NCBI GenBank assembly: GCA_002118135.1
Contig: BDIU01000313.1
Location: 62,001 to 126,000 of the forward strand
Source of the DNA: Trebouxia sp. TZW2008
Lineage: Eukaryota > Chlorophyta > Trebouxiophyceae > Trebouxiales > Trebouxiaceae
Reading direction: 5' to 3'
Length of the DNA stretch: 64,000 nt
The notes below the pieces were generated by a model. That model saw only the letters and a list, made by a program, of their open reading frames with translations, searched no databases and was not told the DNA's origin. Shown one piece after another: positions 35,897-47,586 of this stretch (within the stretch, counting starts at the first letter, position 1; each line of letters opens with the position of its first letter). The position numbers and the translations under genes are program-made.

Positions 35897-38800
35897 ATGT
35901 GCGGCATACTGCTCACGGCTCGAGGTATACAGGTCGAACAGCAGCCGGTCGTTGAGCAGGTTGATCTCCCCAACACATGTGCTACTTTTGCTTGACTGCA
36001 CACGCCTTTAGCGCCGCTGCGACCACATGTGATTCCCCTGGAGCATTGTGTGAAGCTCGTAGCTGCATTGCTGCCTTCAGGAGCATGTGTCTTTGCCAGC
36101 AAGCTTCGGTCGTGGCGAAGAGGCTTCGCTGAGCATGCAGAGACGTGGGCCGGATAGTTCGGGTAGCGAGCAGGTCCTGGGCTATGTGGTTCTTTGCCCG
36201 CATTGCATGCAACGCAAAACATGACAAGCATTCTTTTGCAGGTAGTGATTGGTCCTGGCGTAGAAGTCTACATACAGGGGTCCCTACTGCAACTTAGAGG
36301 GACAGCACCAGGTATCAGTCCAGCAAAGGATGGCGAAGGAAACGTTTTGGTCCTCAATGGTGGGTCTGAACGAGTCAGTTTCCTTTACAGCTACTGAAAA
36401 GCATCATCACATAACAGATTGCTACAACAGAAGCTTTGTCTTCAGCGCAGGAGAGGTGTTTGGTGGACTTGATGTTGCTCCTGGGGCAAATGACAGTCAA
36501 GCACTTCTGCAAGCACTGGCAGCTGGCAGCATCCTCAAGGTTTTCAATCCACTGAGAGGCCCATGGGCTTTTGTGTACTGGCATGCAGCATCACTGACTC
36601 TGTGGTTTGGCAGAGATGTCATAGGTACTTCACCTGCAACTTGCCCCATGCGTTCATTTTATCTTGTTCGTTTCATCGCATGCTAGACAGGCTCAGCAGG
36701 TCCAGCTAGGTACGTACTGGAGCAGTCAACTGTCTCCAACCAGTTTGGGCATGTGCTAACTTGAACCATCGATGAGCATGGAGAGTGGAGAGATCTTTGT
36801 TCACAGTTGTCTGCCCCCTGCCTGCCAACCCCTGCAATGATGCACAGGTTGAGATGACAGGCAGAGGGCAGACAACTGTGCACAAACATCTCTTGATGCT
36901 GCAGCCACTACTGTCATCCATGACTGATGAGCAACTGCCACTGCCTGTAATGAGTGCTATTGATGATGAATATAAAGCTGCCACCACCTGTGATCAGTGA
37001 TGTGCATGAAGACAATCAGCTGCTTTTATCTGTGATCAGTGCTATGCATGATGAATGAACAGCTGCTGTACCTGTGATCACTGCTATGCATGATGAGTGA
37101 ACAGCTGCCACTACCTGTGATCAGTGCTACGCATGATAGATGACCAGCTGCCGTGATCAGTGCTATGCATGATGGAAGATCAGCCGCCATTGTCTGTGAT
37201 CAGTGCTATGCATGATGGATGCAAACATGCCATGACCCGTGATCAGTGCTATGCATGATGACATGATCAGCTGCCACTACCTGTGATCAGTACTATGCAT
37301 GATGCATGATCAGCTGTCATTATATGTGATCAGTACTATATCTGAATGTACTGCAGTACTCAGCTTGGATGTGGGCAGCTGCCACTTAATGTCATCAACG
37401 CTATGCATGATGACTGATCAGCTGCTGCTACCTGTAATTCATGCTACGCCTGATACATTGCAAAGGCGCAGCTTGCCTAGTTGACTCCTGTGTCTTTAGG
37501 GCGCCGCAGCCTCTTGGTCCATTTTCCTCAGTCCCCAGATGACACCTTCTGCCTTATGTCAGCAGCCACAGCAGTGCCAAAAGAACCCAACACAGGCAGC
37601 AGCATCAATGTCAATGGAGCTGTTGCCTCTCAGGCCTTCACACAAGCTTCTTTACAGGTCAGAAAACATCAGCTATCATATGATCCTTCTGCGACTTAAC
37701 CAATGTCCTGTTGATCTGCCATCTGCCACCTTGATCCCTTGGCTACACGGCAGGTTTCCAATCTGGACCCATAATTTCCATTTTGCGAGTCATGCAGCCG
37801 TTATACTTATGCGTACAGGTCCACGTATGCTTGTTTGCCCAACATCAGTGCAAGTACAGCTGACATGGCCACAGTCATCTGGCTGCTGCACAATCATTTG
37901 TAGCAACGTGGCATGATGTTTTGAAACTCCCCATTCAGGGGTTCATACCGACACAAGCGTTCCAGGTGTTGCCTGCAGTCTGCCAAAGTGGACCGCAAAT
38001 TTCCTTGGAACCAAGAGCTTCCTGAGAACATCCCTTGTCTGCCCTCTGTCATGTATGCTCTCAATTTGTTGAGTGGAGTTCCAATAGACCGTATCAAGCT
38101 GTCAAGTTGACCTTTCGTGGAACCTCCCTTGTCTGCTCTCTTGTCATGGGTTTTACTCATGACTATGTCATAGTTTACTCATGCTATAGGCTAGACTATG
38201 TAGCCTAGACTATGACACGTGCATAGGCTAGACTATGTAGCCTAGACTATGTCATAGTTTACTCATACTCATGACTATGTCATAGTCATGTCATAGTCAA
38301 AGCTTACTTGACAAGAGGACAGCAAAGGGGGGTCCTCAGAAAGGTCTTGGATCAGAGGAAGGATGCATTCAATTTTGCAAAATGCTCAAAAACCTGGAAT
38401 CCTGCATCAGCATGAAGCCTCAAACAGGAGTCTGAAAACATCCCAGTTTGAGGACACTTAGATACAAGGACATGCCTGTTACAAGCACAATGCAATTGAG
38501 AGACAATTGCTGCACTTCAAATGCAGTGTTACTCCTGAATAACGACAACTGGATATTGTTAAGTTTGTCTTGGTGTTCAGTGCAATCTTTCTAATGGGAG
38601 ACTATTGCAATCTGCAATGATCCTCTGTGCTGTGTATCAGCAGCGCCTTCACTTTGATGGTTCACTGTCATCAGGTCCAGTCTGTAAGGAAGTTCCCGCT
38701 AGCCTGGACGTATACCTCTTTAAAGGACTGCTTCTTGCCTGCCGTGAGTATCAATTCGTAGGGTATGCATCAACAATTGTGCAAACACGCATGCAAACGC

Positions 38801-41800
38801 TGATCTTAGTGCACCAGTAAGTATGCAAAATTGCACAGGGATGCTGAATATAGTGATGAAAGCAATGATTGTGGCGCGATGATGCTGATACAAGATTTGC
38901 AAAAGGCGTATAAAGCATGCAGCTATTTGGGTCATGGAACCAGAACAACAAGTGTGTAGACACGCATTGCAATGATAATTGTGATGATGCAGGTGTTGCA
39001 CCCAAACCGGTATAGCATGCAGCTCAGCAGTGGTGCTTCAAGTTGTGCTGGCAGCTGCTCAGCAACGCATTGACAGTCCTTGACTCTGCTGTTTTTAGGC
39101 ATGTTGGTATATCATGCAAAAACTGTGTGCAGCCAGCTGCATCAAACAATTGCATTAGTCAGCTTGTTGACCCTGATTATGGTGCTGATGCAGGAGTTAC
39201 GTCCAGGCCTATACAGCATGCAGCTCAGCAATAGCGTAGCGCCCCAGCAAGTGCATGTGCAGCACCATCCATGGCAAGACCCCCTGCTGCGCTGCATTGC
39301 AGGCTTTCAGCGGCCTGAACCTCTTGTTACACTGAAGTCAGCACCTAACTGCAATGATGAACAGTATTCTCAACAGCTCAGTACATCACTGCAAGCAGCA
39401 GCAGCCACACCTGCAGATGATGTTGCTGACAGTGTTGCAGCTCAAGCAAGCACTGCTGCCACAACAGAGGTCAAGTTTGGCAGAGCATCAGCTGCTGTCA
39501 TGTCAGCAACATCAAGTTTGAGGTCTTCAGATGTCACCTTTGACCAGGCCGCTGACTTGACATTGCACGCATTGGCAAGATCGGTGGCAGTGCGTTGTCA
39601 GTGCATTGATGAACACGCTCCACATCCACACATCAAAGCTGATTCAGCTGACATCTGCAGCACTCACCAGCAAAGTGAGCAGCGCCATCACCAGCAGCCT
39701 CCTCTCAACTCAGAGACACACATTCCACCTGCAGCTGCCACAGCAAATGCTGCAGGGAGTGCAACAGATACGGGCAAGGTTGCTATCAATGAGCACCAAC
39801 ACTCACAGGCAGAACCTTTGAGACCATCTGCAGCTGCTGCAGCACCTATTTCAGACGTCGCTAGTGGCAAAGACAAAAAAGCTGTCACTGAGGAGCAACG
39901 CTCACAGGCAGAAGACTTGAGACACTCACAGACACCACACTCAAGTCATTCGCAGGCGGCGCAATTGAGACCAGCTGCAGTGCTTGTCCTGTTCAGCGGC
40001 GGTGTAGACTCCACCCTGATTGCTGCCCTTGCTCATCAGTCTTTGCCTATTGAGGTGCCCATCGATCTAGCCTCTGTGTGCTTCAAGAGGGGCCAATCAG
40101 CAGATCGACTGGCAGCTGAAGATGCTCTTATGGAGCTGGCAGAATTTGCTCCTGGCAGGGAATGGCGCCTCATAAAAGTGAATTCCTCTCTGGCTGAGGT
40201 GGATCAGCATCGTGACTGGCTGCTAGGTGATTAGCAGACAAGCCTGCATGAGTATCCCGTGATGGCTTGCTGAATCTCAAATGCATCTGGCTTTGTGTAA
40301 AGCACCTTGTGTGAAGCACCTTGCATCACAGTTGTCGTACAGAGTCCATAGTCAGACATTGATGACATCACATTTATGCACACTTGCCTTGAGCTGCTTA
40401 GAACTGCTGAGATGTGGGCTGTTCCAGGACCTTTTGCAATGCATTGCTCAAGCACAACAGTCAGAAACTCTGCTTGACGCTGTGAATCCTGCTGCTTGTC
40501 CTGACATGAGCATCCATGACATGTTCCTGTGCGATGCAGGCTTGCTGCATCCATCAGCCACTGTGATGGATCTGAACATTGGCGCTGCTCTGTGGCTGGC
40601 TGCTGGAGCACAGGGCCAGGTCACTGTTGTACACAGCAGACGTCAGAACAAGTCTGAAAGCGCTGAAAGGCCTGCACAGCAGCAGCAGCAGCAGCAGCAG
40701 CATCATGAACAGCATCATGATCAGCACCATGATCAACAGCAGCAGCTGCAGCATGATGATCAGCAAAATCACCAGCAGCACTCACAACCGCAGCAGTGGC
40801 AGCAGCAACAGCATGACCAGCAGCAGCAGCAGCAGCAGCAGCATGTTCAAGATCATAGTCAGCAGCAGCAGCGTGGTCAGCATCACGACCAGTATGATGA
40901 CCGGCAGCATAATCAGCATGACCATCAGCACAATCAGTGGTATGGCCAGCATCATGATCAGCAGCAGCATCAGCAGCAGCCGCCTGGCCAGCATCATGAC
41001 CTACGGCATGCCCAGCAGCATGATCAGCAGCAGCAACATCATCACCAGCATCGTGACTGCCAGCAGCAGCCCTACGCAGACAGCCCTGGTTGTGCACAGG
41101 CAGCACTGCTTGATGACAGGGATCAAGTGCACACAGTGATGGAAGGCAACAGAGCTATACAAAGCACAATTGAGTGTGCTCAAGTAGATCACAGCCAAGG
41201 GGAGAATGGGTTGACTGCACACAGCTCAGGGGAGTGTGAGGTGATCAGTACAAGCTATGGGTCGTATAGGTCAGCTGCTAGGGTTGTGCTGCTGGGTCAT
41301 GGGGCTGATGAGCAGCATGCTGGCTATGGCCGCCACCGTACTAGCTTCAGGAATCAGGTCAGTCTCCTTTTGCACCTTCGCCTGCTTGAAAGGGCTGCCT
41401 GCAATACAACCGAGTTGCATTTTGCAGTACTGTCATTTCAACACTGTCATTCTGATACAGGACAGTACTGGTTGGCGTGACAGGCTCAGTGGTGTGCACA
41501 GCTCAGAGCATGTTTGGTTGGACTACTATGTGACTTCTTGATGCAGCAGTCAAAGCGGCAGAGGTTTATGATGGATTGGGAGCCAAAGATCAGCAACAAT
41601 TCCGTGGCTGCATACCTGCAGATTTGCAAACAACCAATCGACCCTGAGCTGTTAATGCTGTTATGCGGTGCTTACATCTGCAAAGCTTGCAGTGCAAGTG
41701 TTACCCTGACAGGTCACACACTAGAATTGACAAAAGCTGGAAGAGTCTGATCCACAGAATGATGCTATGCTGCTCAGGAGCTGTTCTTCAGCAGCTTTGA

Positions 41801-42814
41801 GAGTGCAGCATGTCCGCTCAACACGGCTTGACCGCTTGTCTGAACTTGCAAAAGCAAAGCATAAATAAAAAGGGACTTCAACAGGAGCTGGGCATTGACA
41901 TGCTACGCCTCTGGCAGCCCTTTTTTGCATTCTGTGTGAGGCACACAACAGTTTGTTTGCTGCCAGTTCCCTGAGTTGCTTGTGATGTGCAGGGGTGGTC
42001 AGGACTTCAACAGGAGCTGGCCATTGACATGCAGCGCCTGTGGCAGCGCAACCTTGGCAGAGATGACCGCTTAGTGGCTGACACTAGCAGGTATCATCCC
42101 AACATCAAGGTCATGCAGTGTACATTTCACCGCACCAAAGTCTGTCTGCACAGGTCGACAACTCCACTCAAAGTCTGCCTGCACTGTCTTCTCACTGTGC
42201 AACCATTTCTTTTTTGTTGGAAAAGAGTATGGGATTGTAAGGGCTTACCATGTCCTGCGTGACAAACTATTACATGTATTCCTTAGAACCAATCTATACT
42301 ACGATGGAAGTTTTTTGAACCTTCGATGGTAACAGTCCATCACTAAATCCACTGACAGGGCCTCACATGTAAATGCTCTTTGCTGTTATGCATCCAGCAT
42401 GGGAGCATATGCACTTGACATTGCCACCTGCAGACTTGTCAGATCATGTAAAACTAGCGCAGGCGTATATCAGTAGATGACCAAGCAGCACTATGGGCTT
42501 GAGCTTCTTAACGCAGTGTTTGCTTTTGCAGGGAGGCCAGACATCCTTTTCTGGATGAAGAGTACATTCACACTGTCCTGCATTTACCCTTATGGCAGAT
42601 TGCTGACTTGACCCAAGCGCCTGGGGTTGGGGACAAAAGGCTGCTCAGAGCCGCGCTGCAAAAGCTTGGCCTTCCAAGAGCTGCAAAACGAGTGAAACGT
42701 GCCATACAATTTGGCACTGGGATCAGCAAACTGTCCAATGTGCGAGATTTTGGTAGCAATAGGGCGGCCAACACCAAGAATGCGGGCTCGTTGGCTTTGT
42801 CTTCAGTCACATGA
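35897..42814 (+). CDS. ASNSD1: Asparagine synthetase domain-containing protein 1 (ASNSD1) homologue
   Basis: Two-domain protein: an N-terminal class II glutamine amidotransferase-like domain starting MCGILLTARG, and a C-terminal asparagine-synthetase ATP-pyrophosphatase domain. Nine exons close in phase: 35897-35959, 36141-36173, 36242-36359, 36451-36624, 37500-37657, 39194-40226, 40540-41357, 41993-42090, 42532-42814, giving 925 aa. Motifs are RRGPDS, LVLNGEVFGG, GPWAFVYW, LWFGRDVIGRRSLL, the PP-loop LFSGGVDSTLIA, VVLLGHGADEQHAGYGRHR, RNLGRDDRLVAD and REARHPFLDEE. The nucleophile Cys2 is present. It is longer than the animal protein because of a disordered insert before the PP-loop and a roughly 130-codon Gln/His-rich insert (about 40679-41075) between the PP-loop and the GADE motif. 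Cellular function of the family is poorly known. Confidence 0.93.
36796..36888. repeat. Inverted repeat (potential hairpin) in an ASNSD1 intron
   Basis: A left arm around cacagttgtctgccccctgcc is mirrored by an imperfect reverse complement around ggcagagggcagacaactgtg, separated by about 40 bases. It sits just before the minisatellite at 36930-37480. Confidence 0.85.
36930..37480 (+). repeat. Minisatellite of about 40-45 bp units in an ASNSD1 intron
   Basis: Roughly ten diverged units centred on ctgtgatcagtgctatgcat followed by gatgaatgaccagctgcc-like sequence. It lies between the exons ending at 36624 and starting at 37500 and has no coding role. Confidence 0.9.
37894..38350. mobile_element. 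Fold-back (inverted-repeat) element in an ASNSD1 intron, with an antisense ORF
   Basis: A core of alternating direct and inverted GACTATG/CATAGTC blocks (38157-38300) is flanked by inverted arms. The left arm reads, on the minus strand, gacaagagagcagacaaggg and onward. The right arm on the plus strand reads gacaagaggacagcaaaggg and stays similar for about 45 bases. A minus-strand ORF of 88 codons with an ATG (38160-37894) begins in the left arm and reads away from the core. No transposase, target-site duplication or terminal motif was identified, so it could be a non-autonomous element or a palindromic duplication. Confidence 0.55.
38985..39030 (+). repeat. Partial upstream copy of the start of the ASNSD1 exon 39194
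   Basis: The sequence gatgcag followed by gtgttgcacccaaaccggtatagcatgcagctcagca parallels gatgcag followed by gagttacgtccaggcctatacagcatgcagctcagca at the true exon. About 200 bases separate the two acceptors. Only the second gives the conserved continuation. Confidence 0.85.
41870..41925 (+). repeat. Partial upstream copy of the ASNSD1 exon 41993-42090
   Basis: The block ggacttcaacaggagctggg, continuing for about 50 bases (cattgacatgctacgcctctggcag), repeats the exon sequence ggacttcaacaggagctggc (cattgacatgcagcgcctgtggcag) with few changes, then stops matching. It lies in the preceding intron, about 120 bases upstream. Confidence 0.9.
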
Positions 42815-43504
42815 TGGCATGACTCGGGGTTCATTTCAGTTTGTGCCTTGTGTTCTGACAGTATGGGCTTGCGTATAATGCAAGGTTGACGCGCATGCAC
42901 CACCAAATGTTTTGAGCCCTCGAATTCGAAACTTTACAGCTTGTCATGACCATAGACTGCAGCGCGCTTGTGCGCTATTCAGAACAGTAGATGGGTATTG
43001 CACGACATCCAGATAGTTGATCAGTGACCTGTACCATGTGTCGGTCAAATATTGCTTGTACGAGTTAATTGCTGCACGGTCTTGTATGCTGAGACCTTGT
43101 AAAGATATGTTGCCATACCGCATATCACCATTCTTTGAGAATTCGCAACTTTATCTGTAGAATCTGATGACTGTGGACCGACGCTGAGCCAAGGCAAACA
43201 GTGCTGCTGGCAATCTGGTGAGCATGTTGACTAAGCTTCGACTGAAGGCTGACTACAGCCCAGATGTTTCAGCTTCAATCAGGAGCCAACATCGATAGCT
43301 TGCAGGAGCCCAAAACTTCCACTGCAAACAAGGTGCTTGCATTGTGGCCTACAGATGGCTTAGATACAAGCAGCCACCTGCAGCGTGTGAGCTTCATTTG
43401 GATGTAGAGAGCACTCCTGATACCGTCATGATCAAGCCATACGCTGTGAGTGCTGCTGTGCAGGCTGCCGAATATAGATGGGGGCAGTACAGGCTGTATT
43501 TGAC
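42815..43504. other. Convergent 3' region of ASNSD1 and the OB-fold gene
   Basis: Presumed 3' UTRs. No ORF or repeat of note was seen. Confidence 0.5.
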
Positions 43505-44209
43505 CTATTGAGCAGCAATGGCCTGATTTGTACTGGGCTGGTTGACTTGCACTAGCTCATACTCTATCAATGACATGTTGTGCTCCATCTGCAGCACTCA
43601 CATGAAGTGTTATAAGAGCTTGTTGCATAGTGCTGAAAGCAGAATGAGTGCAGAGCACAACCTCCAGCCCAGCACACATTCATTACCTTGACCTTAAATG
43701 CTTCAGTAGATTCTGCCGCTTCCAACTTGCCCCTTTGATTGACAACAAGCCGCATTGACCCACGGAACATGTCTACCTTTGCATTGTGCAAGGTAACATA
43801 CTGGCCGGGTTTGGCCAAATCAACTGCAGGCCACCAGGTTTTCACACCTTTCAACTCGACCTATTGCTGGAAAGCAGCTGCCTAAGACTGCAGACCTTGC
43901 TCGTTTTTGGCAGAGAAGACAATCACTCCGGTTTGGTCGCCCACCAGGCACTCGGCAACTTTAGACGCAGAAGACCCTGCTTTGCCTGCCGGTCTGTCAA
44001 GAACAACTTTAGCGTCAACCACCTGCAACAGCGACTGTAGTATCAATGCCGCCAGAGCGTCACATTTGCTGGCTCCTGCCAGGCATGCGGAAACATAAGT
44101 CATAACTGCGGCCGACCTTGACAGTCAAAGTATGGCTAGAGGTGTCGGGTCTCAGCTGATCAATGGACGTGAACGCAGGTGCACGCTTGTCACTAGCTGG
44201 CGATGGCAT
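43505..44209 (-). CDS. Plant-type OB-fold nucleic-acid-binding protein (Arabidopsis At4g28440-like)
   Basis: Small single OB-fold protein related to the SOSS-B/ssDNA-binding group. Four exons in coding order close in phase: 44209-44117, 44022-43896, 43823-43687, 43588-43505, giving 146 aa. Diagnostic segments are FTSIDQLRPDTSSHTLTVK, VVDAKVVLDR, VAECLVGDQTGVIVFSAKNE, QVDLAKPGQYVTLHNAKVDM, FRGSMRLVV and the C-terminal MSLIEYELV. It matches the plant proteins along its full length, so the model is probably complete. Nucleic-acid binding is inferred from the family; no in vivo role is known to me. Confidence 0.92.
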
Positions 44210-44910
44210 ACTTGTGCGCTAGCAACGCATCAGACTGCGATCAACTCAAGCGTGACTTGCTTTGAGAACTGTGATTGAGTGACGCTGCGCGATGCACTGC
44301 TTCACGCCTAAAAGACTTGCTCTGAAGCATTTTCTCCAGCGACGAATGAAATCAACTGTTCAAAAATTTGCTTGCATTGTTGATCACCAGGAAGGCAAGC
44401 TCAGTACTGCTCAAACTTTGTGCTGATGGGGTATGCACATGTGCGTCATCATGATGTTGTCAGCATAGCGTCACGGCAATGAACGATGTGCATGGGCTCT
44501 GGATTATAGATTCATGAACGGCTTTCATCAGCACAAGAGCTCAAGGGTCAGCAGGTAGGATAGGCTGTATTGACATTTGCTGCGCACTCACACAGTCAAA
44601 AATTGCATACAGTTGCATGAACAAAACCCAATACGCTATTGACACTCAGCGCAGGCAGAACTAGGGCAAGCTTAAGGCAATGTGAATCAGGGTAGCACAC
44701 ACAGCTATGATGACCTAATTGGGTGACATGAACCAGCTCAGATAACTCTGATGACAAGCAATCTGCTTTGATGACAGTCAGACAAGCACAGTAGACAAAC
44801 GCCAGCAAATGGGTGCAATCACTGTGTGCTTGTGATGACAATCTTGGATAAGTATACAGCACTGCGCCAATGGCCTGACTTGCAAGAGAATTTTGACACA
44901 AACAAGGGTA
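44210..44910. other. Intergenic region between two minus-strand genes
   Basis: Probable promoter of the OB-fold gene and 3' UTR of the Alfin-Tudor gene. A minus-strand frame of about 100 codons (44901-44596) has no recognisable features. Confidence 0.45.
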
Positions 44911-47184
44911 CTACTGACAAATGAGCGACATGTGACCCTCCCTTATGATTTCATTCAGGTCCAAATCCTCAAACTCACCACTCGTGTATTGAATTCTGCA
45001 TGTCAGCAGTAAAACAGTCTACACAGTTCTGCCATATGCAAGCCATGCCACCTGATATGCAACACCATGCTTGCCAAATGCAGTGTGAGCATTTGAGCAT
45101 TAACGACCATGTCCAAGCAAGTTGTCATAACAGGGAAGCAATGTCAATTCTTATGGCAAGTAATGTTGATGGCATACGCACGTACGAGGTGTCACAACAC
45201 ATGCCAAAAGCATTGAGCGCATGAGCGAGTATGGTCATGTCAAAGCAGATCATCACAACATACAAGCAACATCGACTTACTTGGCAATTCTACTCCTGAT
45301 ATTGATGGCATACACCTCTATGAGATACCACATCTTGTCATCTGGCCAATAAAGCTGCACAGGCATGAATGATCACATGAGGAGGAGTTACGAGAACTAC
45401 AGCTGCAGCAGCAACATCACCATTGACATGCACTAAATCAGACAAGACACAAACAAGGGGAGACTATAGCTGCAGCAATAGTGTGAGCACTGATGTCCAC
45501 TTTGCCAGGAAGTACATAGATAAGGAGGGAATATAGCTGCAGCAACCGTGTTAGCACTGATGTTCATTTTGCCAGCAAATAACAATGCAGGTCACCTCTG
45601 CTTGCCGGCCTTTCAGAGCAGGGGTTATGTCAGAGAATGTGAGCAGTCTGCCTGTGGGCAGAGGCGCATCTGCAGCTTGTGCCTCACCAGCGCCATTGCC
45701 TTGCTGTACCTGCATTCAACAACCCCACTGCAGTCAACAACCCCACTGCAGTCACCTCAAACTGCCGTTATGGAACGCAAACACGTCGCTCACTCATACT
45801 CTGCCTACTCACCACTACCGACTACGAGGAACGTAAACAAGCAAAGCAGATGTGACAATAACCGGCAGTATGCAATGAGACCCTGCCAAAATCATGCTTG
45901 TGTGCTGCAAACACAGACTTTGCTGCAGTCAACAACATTGATGCAGTCAATGACATGCTGCAGACAAGGAACTTGCTGCAGCCAGTAACATTGATGCAGT
46001 CAACACCCTTGCTGCAGTTGACGATTTTGCTGCAGTCGGCAACATGGTGTAGTGAACATCCTTGCTGCAGCCAACAACATGATGCAGTAGATGGCCTTGC
46101 TGCAGTCAGCAACGTTGCTGCAGTCAAGGACCTCGCTGCACGCATTCCCACGAGCACGATGGATGCTGGATATGTGGAAATGCCCTTGCAGGCAATGCCT
46201 ATGCACAAGATGCAGGCAGAATCAGGAGGTCATACCGAGTCTGCTCGTTTCCTCTTATTTTGACTGTTGAGTTTAGCTGGTCTGCTGGCTCTGCCAGTGA
46301 TGATCTCGTACAGCGTGGGTGCTGAGTTGATGCTTTTGAACAGTTTCAGTCTGCAAATGGCATACATCATATGAGGCCACATGCATCCTGCAGGATGCAA
46401 AGCGTGGCGTGAGTCCATGGTACTAGCTATGCAGTGCTTGCTTACCTCTGGCTTGCATCCAATTTAGCGCCATAATAGAAGGCCACAGACATCAGCCAAG
46501 CATCAGAGTGCACAGCTACAAGCGCCAGCCAATCCTTTCTGACCATGCCATCTCGTGCGAAGTTAATGCCTGCAGAGTTGCAAAGCTTTCAGCTAGCTTC
46601 TGCAAGCATGTGTATCGAGCCTTCATACACAATCGGCTGTCTTGTCGGTTAAGTACCAGCACAGACCACGAGCAGTCTCTTGCGCAGCTTGTCATGTACA
46701 GGCAGGTCTGATGCATGACCGGATACGAACCTAAACATGGTTCTGGCAGCTCAGGCGGGACCTCTTCTGCTGGAAGAGCGACAGTCCAGCTGCCGTCTGA
46801 GTGGCCCTGAAGCATGGCATAGGCGGGCCTCAATCAAGTTAGTTGCCGAGAGAAAACTCACCGCTTGCTGCATACTGAATCCAGCTGACACGCACTCGCA
46901 GCAACGCCTCAAGCAGCCTGACATATGCTTCACGCGACTGTTTATGCTTACATACGCTACAAGGTTTTCTGAGTTGGGATCGCACTGGTCGAAAAAGTCT
47001 TCTGCATCTGCAGTACGCAGGAATTGCTTTCAAAGTGCATCAGTTGCAAAGATCAGCACCGGGAGGATCTCGAAGCAGTATCGTCAGACGCAGCTGACTT
47101 ACCATCTGTCAAGGCTTGTAGCAAGCCGGAGCGCCTTTGGGCAAAGTCTGCGTATATATCTTCAGGGCTTCTGGGCTGAGCCAT
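44911..47184 (-). CDS. Alfin-domain protein with C-terminal Tudor-like domain (no PHD finger)
   Basis: Probable chromatin reader. Eight exons in coding order close in phase: 47184-47103, 47007-46952, 46806-46731, 46569-46446, 46350-46236, 45709-45596, 45354-45281, 44995-44911, giving 241 aa. The first five exons encode a complete Alfin N-terminal domain: [75 protein letters not shown] and [20 protein letters not shown]. In land-plant Alfin-like proteins a linker and a PHD finger follow. Here a linker (KRKRADS) leads to [39 protein letters not shown] and [10 protein letters not shown], which reads as a Tudor/Agenet-like barrel. No PHD cysteine/histidine pattern was found. Tudor-like domains bind methylated lysine or arginine. 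Confidence 0.88.
45095..45200 (-). repeat. Partial downstream copy of the Tudor exon 45354-45281 with its donor region
   Basis: On the minus strand, gtatgccatcaacattactt and the following bases parallel gtatgccatcaatatcagga at the end of the exon, and the similarity continues into the intron (cgatgttgcttgtatgttgt against tgacattgcttccctgttat). The copy lies downstream of the intact exon. Confidence 0.75.
45890..46140. repeat. Short minisatellite, gctgcagtcaacaac type
   Basis: About ten diverged units of 24-27 bp with recurring ctgcagtcaacaa / ttgatgcagtcaa cores, in the intron between the exons ending at 46236 and starting at 45709 of the Alfin-Tudor gene. Many units contain ctgcag, which resembles acceptor sequence on both strands. 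Confidence 0.85.
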
Positions 47185-47586
47185 GCACCGAGGTGTGGAC
47201 TGTGGATAAATGTTGTTATCGACAGAGGCTGTGACCGAGGCGAAACAGCTGAAAGCAGCCTCGTCAACCACCCCGGTTGTACAAAGGGATGACAGCCGGT
47301 TGCAGAAGCTGCGTACGCTCCGTGACTGCCTTCAAGCTTACAGTCCTCTACAATCACGGCAGCCAAGCCCAGAGGGTAGGTGCGTGCGGTCGAAGCGCAA
47401 GACACCGGCAGTTTGAGTTCCCGTTCGAGCTCGCTGTCATGAATGCACAGCATCATTCATTCATGCTAGGAATTTTTGAAGCAGTCAAAACTTACGGCAG
47501 TGTAACAGCGTCACCATCTGTGAGCCTTTTGCCTGGCCTGCCACAGTGGAGCGTGAGGTCTTCGCAGCTTTGCGCTGTTTAGCGCG
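47185..47586. promoter_or_regulatory. Bidirectional promoter region between Alfin-Tudor and BolA
   Basis: A 402-bp gap separates two divergent start codons (47184 minus, 47587 plus). No specific element was identified. The position alone implies shared or adjacent promoters. Confidence 0.5.

Noticed and set aside
36930..37480. CRISPR-like array
   Set aside because: Units are diverged and contiguous, with no constant-length unique spacers, and the locus is an intron of a eukaryotic gene.
40621..41106. Minus-strand Ala/His/Asp-rich ORF of 161 codons
   Set aside because: Reverse reading of the CAG/CAT/GAT triplet insert of ASNSD1.
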